The notes below the pieces were generated by a model. The model saw nothing but the letters and a program-made list of their open reading frames with translations, made no database searches and had not been told where the DNA came from. This document shows, piece after piece, positions 60,266 to 64,000 of a stretch of 64,000 nt of DNA (the first letter of the stretch is position 1; every line of letters starts with the position of its first letter). This stretch comes from an uncultured Clostridia bacterium (GTDB taxonomy: Bacteria > Bacillota > Clostridia > Oscillospirales > Acutalibacteraceae): contig CANPVE010000003.1 in the NCBI GenBank assembly GCA_947581635.1, forward strand, positions 1-64,000, given 5' to 3'. A program made the translations under genes and the position numbers.

Positions 60266-60936
60266 TATTAGTAGAAAATATGACCAAGCGCTTTGGCGAC
60301 AATGTTTTGTTTGATGGCCTTAATCTCGAAATTGATGACGGTGATTTTTTTGTCATCACAGGAGAAAGCGGCTGTGGAAAAACCACTCTGCTCAACATCA
60401 TCGGCGGAATTGAGCCAATTAATGACGGTAAGGTCACCTGTAACGGAAAGATCATTTCATCAATAGAAAAGCCAAAAAGGAGTTATAAAGCCTGTAAAGA
60501 TTATTTTGAAACGAGGAAAAATCAGCTTGATTATTATAAGGACACGGTTGGCTTCTTGTTTCAAAATTTCGCTTTGGTTGAAGCCAAAACTGTTCGCCAA
60601 AATCTGGAACTGGTACAAAAGACGTCGAGGACCGACGTTGACTTTGAGAGCGCTTTGGAATCCGTGGGTATGCCGGATAAACTGGACAGCACCGTGTATA
60701 CCCTCTCGGGCGGCGAACAGCAGCGTGTTGCGTTGGCCCGCCTTATGGTAAAAAAATGCAGCATTATCCTGGCCGACGAGCCTACCGGCTCACTTGACAA
60801 AAACAACGCCAAAGCCGTGATAGATATATTGCGGGAGATGAATAAAAACGGAAAGACCGTATGCATCGTAACCCATGACGAGAAGATAAATGATTATGCC
60901 ACAAAGAGTTTACACCTAAAGGGAAAGAAGGACTAA
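60262..60936 (+). CDS. ABC transporter ATP-binding protein
   Basis: A 224-residue ABC ATPase of the MacB/LolD type. Walker A is GESGCGKTTLLNII, the Q-loop reads VGFLFQNFALVEAKTVRQNL, the signature is TLSGGEQQRVALARL, Walker B is IILADEPTGSLDKNNAKAV and the switch His is in VTHDEKIN. This is the subgroup that pairs with FtsX-like permeases for peptide resistance. Its start overlaps the permease stop (ATGA), so it is translated with it. It is followed two bases later by a small secreted or anchored protein gene. Confidence 0.95.
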   Translation: MILVENMTKRFGDNVLFDGLNLEIDDGDFFVITGESGCGKTTLLNIIGGIEPINDGKVTCNGKIISSIEKPKRSYKACKDYFETRKNQLDYYKDTVGFLFQNFALVEAKTVRQNLELVQKTSRTDVDFESALESVGMPDKLDSTVYTLSGGEQQRVALARLMVKKCSIILADEPTGSLDKNNAKAVIDILREMNKNGKTVCIVTHDEKINDYATKSLHLKGKKD

Positions 60937-60938
60937 TT

Positions 60939-61439
60939 ATGAAGAAACGCATAGGCATAGCGGCAATGATACTTGCAATCATTGGAATAATATGGGGCGG
61001 TATAAGCCTATATTGGTGGCAGAGGAAATCTCAGCAATACGATGGCTTCATTAATGCAATCGTATCATCAGCTGACGCGACCGGGTATGACAAAAAACAT
61101 TATAAATTTATGGGATATGACTACTGTGACAGCGATGGATATACATATAGTATAAAGCAGCCGGGATACCTTTCGTTGGTTGGCAATTTGAGCGTCACAG
61201 CGCCGATAGACAAAGGAGATCCCGATACCTTGATTATCTGGGTAGAAGGCTGGTTCAAAACAGAGTATTCATATGGCGTTTTGCTGTACGACGACGACGC
61301 CAAAACATCCTATCAGATTTTAATTGACGGTCAGGGCAACGTGATAGACTCAGAGGACCAAAGCATCGTGGATGCGCATCGTGAGAGAGTCGACATTTTA
61401 CTTAAAAAAGCCAATCAAATGTGGACGTTTCCCGAATAA
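60939..61439 (+). CDS. Membrane-anchored extracellular protein of the ABC operon
   Basis: A 166-residue protein with an N-terminal membrane segment (about 5-25, GIAAMILAIIGIIWGGISLY) and an extracytoplasmic domain of about 140 residues rich in Tyr and Asp. No lipobox cysteine follows the hydrophobic stretch, so it is probably an uncleaved anchor. I recognise no family. It starts two bases after the ATPase stop, with AAGGACTAATT as a weak ribosome site, and is the last gene before the terminator. It may be an accessory or immunity protein of the transporter; this is inference. Confidence 0.75.
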   Translation: MKKRIGIAAMILAIIGIIWGGISLYWWQRKSQQYDGFINAIVSSADATGYDKKHYKFMGYDYCDSDGYTYSIKQPGYLSLVGNLSVTAPIDKGDPDTLIIWVEGWFKTEYSYGVLLYDDDAKTSYQILIDGQGNVIDSEDQSIVDAHRERVDILLKKANQMWTFPE

Positions 61440-61456
61440 CATTTGACAGTATTTAA

Positions 61457-61520
61457 AAACAAAGTGCGTAAGTTAAGATTTAAGGCAATCAAAACTTACG
61501 CACTTTGTTTATGTATATTT
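61457..61520. terminator. Bidirectional terminator, ABC operon and rnf operon
   Basis: Perfect 18-bp stem (61457-61474 with 61493-61510, core AAAGTGCGTAAGTT), loop of 18, T-rich flanks on both strands. Confidence 0.88.
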
Positions 61521-61524
61521 AGTT

Positions 61525-62217
61525 TCAAATGATTTCATGAATAGAGCCCGTCGGACATTCCATTATACATATACCGCAGCCCGTACACAAGCTGCGGTCA
61601 ACCCGCGCGAGAAAATTCTCCACCTTCACTGCGCCCTCAGGGCAAACCCGCTCGCACCTCATGCAGCCTATGCAGCCCACTCTGCAATTTTTACGCGTGA
61701 CCGCTCCCTTCTCTCGATTGGAACACATCACCTGCGCCGCCTGCCTGCGGTCGGTCAGTTCTATGAGCTGCTTCGGGCATACCTCGGCGCATTTGCCGCA
61801 CCCCACGCAGATATCGCGGTCAACTATTGCTATCTCGTTGCACAGTTCAATCGCGTGGTGATCGCATTCCCGCGCACAGTCGCCCAAACCAATGCAGCCA
61901 AAACGGCAGGCATTCATACCGCCGTAAAGCTGCGCCGCCGCCGCGCATGAATTGAATCCCGTGTAGTCCATCTTGACATAGGTGTTGTCGCATATGCCCA
62001 AGCAACGCACAATCGCCGCTTTCGCAGCCACGTCCCCGATGTCGGTGTCGAGTATCGCCTCGCACGCGCCGCATTCGGCACTGGGTAGAGCTTCTGTCAG
62101 ATTTTGTGCCGTCTCGTCTTTCGGAACTGTCATTATCGCCCAGACGGCGGACAGCAGCAGTCCCACCGACACTCCTATGGCGGAAACTATCAAAACCGGC
62201 AGCAATATATCACTCAT
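61525..62217 (-). CDS. rnfB: Rnf complex subunit RnfB, with a shortened first Fe-S motif
   Basis: A 230-residue RnfB. One N-terminal membrane segment (about 8-28), then iron-sulfur domains: CRFGCIGLGDCARECDH, ICVGCGKCAEVCP, CRVGCIGCMRCERVCP and LCTGCGICIMECP. RnfB passes electrons from ferredoxin into the membrane complex that links ferredoxin and NAD to ion transport. The first domain, which normally has four cysteines (LPGANCGACGYPGC...C), retains only Cys49 and Cys52 (LPSAECGACEAILD); about 40 residues carrying the other two are missing. The frame is intact. It is the last gene of the operon. Typical RnfB is 265-330 residues. Confidence 0.9.
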   Translation of the reverse strand: MSDILLPVLIVSAIGVSVGLLLSAVWAIMTVPKDETAQNLTEALPSAECGACEAILDTDIGDVAAKAAIVRCLGICDNTYVKMDYTGFNSCAAAAQLYGGMNACRFGCIGLGDCARECDHHAIELCNEIAIVDRDICVGCGKCAEVCPKQLIELTDRRQAAQVMCSNREKGAVTRKNCRVGCIGCMRCERVCPEGAVKVENFLARVDRSLCTGCGICIMECPTGSIHEII

Positions 62218-62241
62218 TCCAAAAACACCACCAAAACCAAC

Positions 62242-62847
62242 TCAAATCCCCGCAAAACCCAAGAAGGCCATCGCTACAAATGTGGCCGACACCAGCGTTA
62301 TGGGCAATCCCCTAAACGACTCGGGTATATCCGAGGCTTCTATTCGCTTTCTCACGCCCGAAAATATTGCCATTGCCACGAGAAAACCTACACCCGAACC
62401 AAAGGCACAGCTCAGAGCATACAGGTATCCCTCGCCAAATCCATAGGACGCTCTTCCATAATTTTCAGTGACAAGTATAGCGCAGCCAAGAATCGCGCAA
62501 TTGGTGGTTATGAGCGGCAAATAGGCGCCAAGAGAGGCGTGAAGCGCAGGCATATACTTTCTCAGCGTTATCTCGATAAGCTGCACCATCGCGGCTATTA
62601 TCAAAATGAACACTACCGTTTGCAGATACTCCAGCCCGAGACCCTCCAGCACAAATCTTTGTATGGGATAGGTGACGGCGGTTGAAAGCACCATTACAAG
62701 TATGACAGCGGCGCTCATTCCCATGGCTGTTTCCAGCTTTTTGGAAACTCCAATGAAGGGACATACCCCGAGAAATTTTGAAAGAACGTAATTATCCGTA
62801 AGTATGCCCGCCAGAATTATCGAAATCACGGTACGCAGCACATTCAT
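62242..62847 (-). CDS. rnfA: Rnf complex subunit RnfA
   Basis: A 201-residue membrane subunit with six segments. ILTDNYVLSKFLGVCPFIGV, MGMSAAVILVMVLSTAVTYP and LPLITTNCAILGCAILVTEN are the conserved stretches of RnfA/NqrE, with the Cys residues thought to hold an iron-sulfur centre between RnfA and RnfE. The ATG shares one base with the rnfE stop, with AAAGGAGGG upstream. It is read after rnfE, the standard order (rnfC-D-G-E-A-B). Confidence 0.95.
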   Translation of the reverse strand: MNVLRTVISIILAGILTDNYVLSKFLGVCPFIGVSKKLETAMGMSAAVILVMVLSTAVTYPIQRFVLEGLGLEYLQTVVFILIIAAMVQLIEITLRKYMPALHASLGAYLPLITTNCAILGCAILVTENYGRASYGFGEGYLYALSCAFGSGVGFLVAMAIFSGVRKRIEASDIPESFRGLPITLVSATFVAMAFLGFAGI

Positions 62848-63749
62848 CAGCGGCGCCCTCCTTTGTCTGACATACTGCACGTTGCGGCAGCGGGACAATC
62901 TCCGCAGCCCTTTCTCACGGGAAGATTGTTCTCACGGCTCAGCCTGTTGGCCACCGCCATCAGCAATCCGAATACGAAGAATCCCCCGGGCGCGAGTGCA
63001 AAGAACAGTATCGGCTGAAGAATTCCGCTTTCCGAGATCACCTGTACGCCGAATATCGAGCCTGCACCAAGAAATTCGCGGACAGCGCCCATGCAAAACA
63101 GCGCCGCAGTGAACCCCGAGCCCATAGCCAACCCGTCGAGAGCCGAAGCAAGCGGGACATTCTTACTTGCGTATGTCTCAGCACGTCCGAGAATTATACA
63201 GTTGACTGCAATAAGAGGCAGATAAATCCCAAGGGATTCGTCCAACGGCTGTGCAAATGCCTTAACCAGCATTTGCACTACCGAAACGAAGCTCGCAATT
63301 ATGGTTATGTAAGCGGGAATCCGCACTCTGTCCGGTATTATGTTTCTCATAACGGATATGACTGTATTTGAGCATATAAGCACCAGTGTGGCGGCAATGC
63401 CCATGCCTATGGCGTCTGACGCTGAGTCAGTGACGGCGAGCGTGTGACAGGCTCCGATTGCGAGCCGCAGCACCGGATTTTCAGTGATAATTCCGCGCTT
63501 CATTTCTGACTTAAAAAGCGCAGGCGCGGACTTTTCGGCAGAAGATTTTTCGCCGCTTTCCGCTGCCTTTATAGATTGTTCATCGGTTTCCTCAATAAAG
63601 CATATCGGTGTTTTATCAATGTCCCTCTTATTTTGGGACGCTTTTTCCAAATTATTTAAACGTTTTGAATAATTTGAGCCTCTTTGACTTATGGGAGCAT
63701 CGGAGTTACTCGAAGGACCTCTCCCCATTGATATGGTTCTCTTAGCCAA
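62847..63749 (-). CDS. rnfE: Rnf complex subunit RnfE with N-terminal extension
   Basis: A 300-residue RnfE. The usual core begins near residue 80 with FKSEMKRGIITENPVLRLAI and contains six membrane segments, GIYLPLIAVNCIILGRAETY and APGGFFVFGLLMAVANRL. About 80 polar residues precede the core, where typical RnfE begins almost directly. The C-terminus has a cysteine-rich tail (GCGDCPAAATCSM). The start is TTG at 63747-63749 with AGGAGG upstream; a later ATG (63728) lacks a ribosome site and would still leave most of the extension. RnfE pairs with RnfA in the membrane. It overlaps rnfA by one base. Confidence 0.9.
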   Translation of the reverse strand: MAKRTISMGRGPSSNSDAPISQRGSNYSKRLNNLEKASQNKRDIDKTPICFIEETDEQSIKAAESGEKSSAEKSAPALFKSEMKRGIITENPVLRLAIGACHTLAVTDSASDAIGMGIAATLVLICSNTVISVMRNIIPDRVRIPAYITIIASFVSVVQMLVKAFAQPLDESLGIYLPLIAVNCIILGRAETYASKNVPLASALDGLAMGSGFTAALFCMGAVREFLGAGSIFGVQVISESGILQPILFFALAPGGFFVFGLLMAVANRLSRENNLPVRKGCGDCPAAATCSMSDKGGRR

Positions 63750-63770
63750 ATTTTCCCGTCCTCCTTTGAG

Positions 63771-64000
63771 TTACTGTGCGTACGTAGAATCAAGAAATGC
63801 CACCGAAATTGCGATTGCGCCGTTCACTGCGTCCGTCACGGCTCTAGAGGAGACAGTCGCTCCCGAAACCGCGTCGATACTTCCGCCGTCCTTGTCAACC
63901 ACCAAATCCGGATCGTTGGCGCCGATAAACTGATTAAGGAAGTCGCTCTCTTTCGTCTTTTCACCCGAACCCGTCTCCGACATCGAAAGAATCGTGACTC
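63771..64000 (-). CDS. rnfG: Rnf complex subunit RnfG, C-terminal part
   Basis: The gene runs off the right edge; only the last 76 codons or so are present. VTILSMSETGSGEKTKESDF and the FMN-attachment motif AVSGATVSSRAVTDAVN (Ser/Thr that takes covalent FMN) identify RnfG. It transfers electrons on the outer face of the complex. It precedes rnfE by about 20 bp. The downstream operon order G-E-A-B is the usual one; rnfC and rnfD should lie beyond the window. Confidence 0.93.
   Translation of the reverse strand, partial: VTILSMSETGSGEKTKESDFLNQFIGANDPDLVVDKDGGSIDAVSGATVSSRAVTDAVNGAIAISVAFLDSTYAQ

Noticed and set aside
58214..61439. Bacteriocin biosynthesis cluster
   Set aside because: Transporter genes resemble bacteriocin-associated ones, but no precursor peptide, modification enzyme or double-glycine leader was found nearby.

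Overview
The window looks like part of the chromosome of an anaerobic Gram-positive bacterium of class Clostridia, probably a relative of the Ruminococcaceae/Oscillospirales. The evidence is gene content: LL-diaminopimelate aminotransferase (DapL), a SepF/YlmH/DivIVA division cluster, transketolase split into two genes, an Rnf complex, DUF421-DUF4363 and CPBP proteins, YtrA-type GntR regulation, and many strong TTGACA/TATAAT promoters with AGGAGG ribosome sites. No species can be named from this. I see no prophage, IS element or CRISPR array.

Layout. 1-6 kb, mostly minus strand: dapL (cut by the window edge) and dapF, an ANTAR regulator, a PP2C phosphatase, a GHL10-type hydrolase, DUF1294 and CPBP membrane proteins. 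6.2-9.4 kb, plus: low-molecular-weight tyrosine phosphatase, an IspD/TarI cytidylyltransferase and a Wzm/Wzt-like polymer exporter. Around 9.7-10.0 kb: a 53-residue membrane protein and tRNA-Pro(CGG). 10.2-16.8 kb, plus: mutS-tatD-mutL-miaA. 16.8-26.2 kb, plus: HlyD-like protein, yggS, sepF, ylmH, divIVA, ileS, lspA, rluD, a compact division/translation cluster. 26.5-28.3 kb: split transketolase.

28.6-42.9 kb, all minus: the most unusual region. It has a standard Wzx/Wzy polysaccharide set (three glycosyltransferases, a Wzy-like polymerase/ligase, a flippase). Directly behind it come eight small-molecule enzymes: 2-hydroxyacid dehydrogenase, MmgE/PrpD protein, a U32-like TIM barrel, an ATP-grasp ligase, a CitE-like C-C lyase, two class I fumarase-like subunits, and a VioA-like sugar aminotransferase. 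The simplest reading is synthesis of an unusual carboxylic acid and its attachment to an amino sugar of a surface glycan; this is inference. A 0.9-kb non-coding, hairpin-rich stretch lies upstream of the operon.

43.8-49.6 kb, plus: an ECF sigma factor, a membrane protein, an ABC ATPase and three permeases, two of which are tandem paralogues with nearly identical ends. 49.7-55.2 kb, minus: TVP38/TMEM64 protein, VanZ protein, and a YtrA-like GntR/ABC operon with a clear promoter and operator. 55.5-57.0 kb: tRNA-Gln(CTG) and a DUF421-DUF4363 pair. 57.0-58.0 kb, minus: a NUDIX hydrolase and RNase P RNA. 58.2-61.4 kb, plus: a bacteriocin-type ABC transporter whose promoter lies inside a 12-bp perfect inverted repeat. 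61.5-64.0 kb, minus: rnfG(partial)-rnfE-rnfA-rnfB. RnfB has lost half of its first iron-sulfur motif and RnfE carries a long N-terminal extension.
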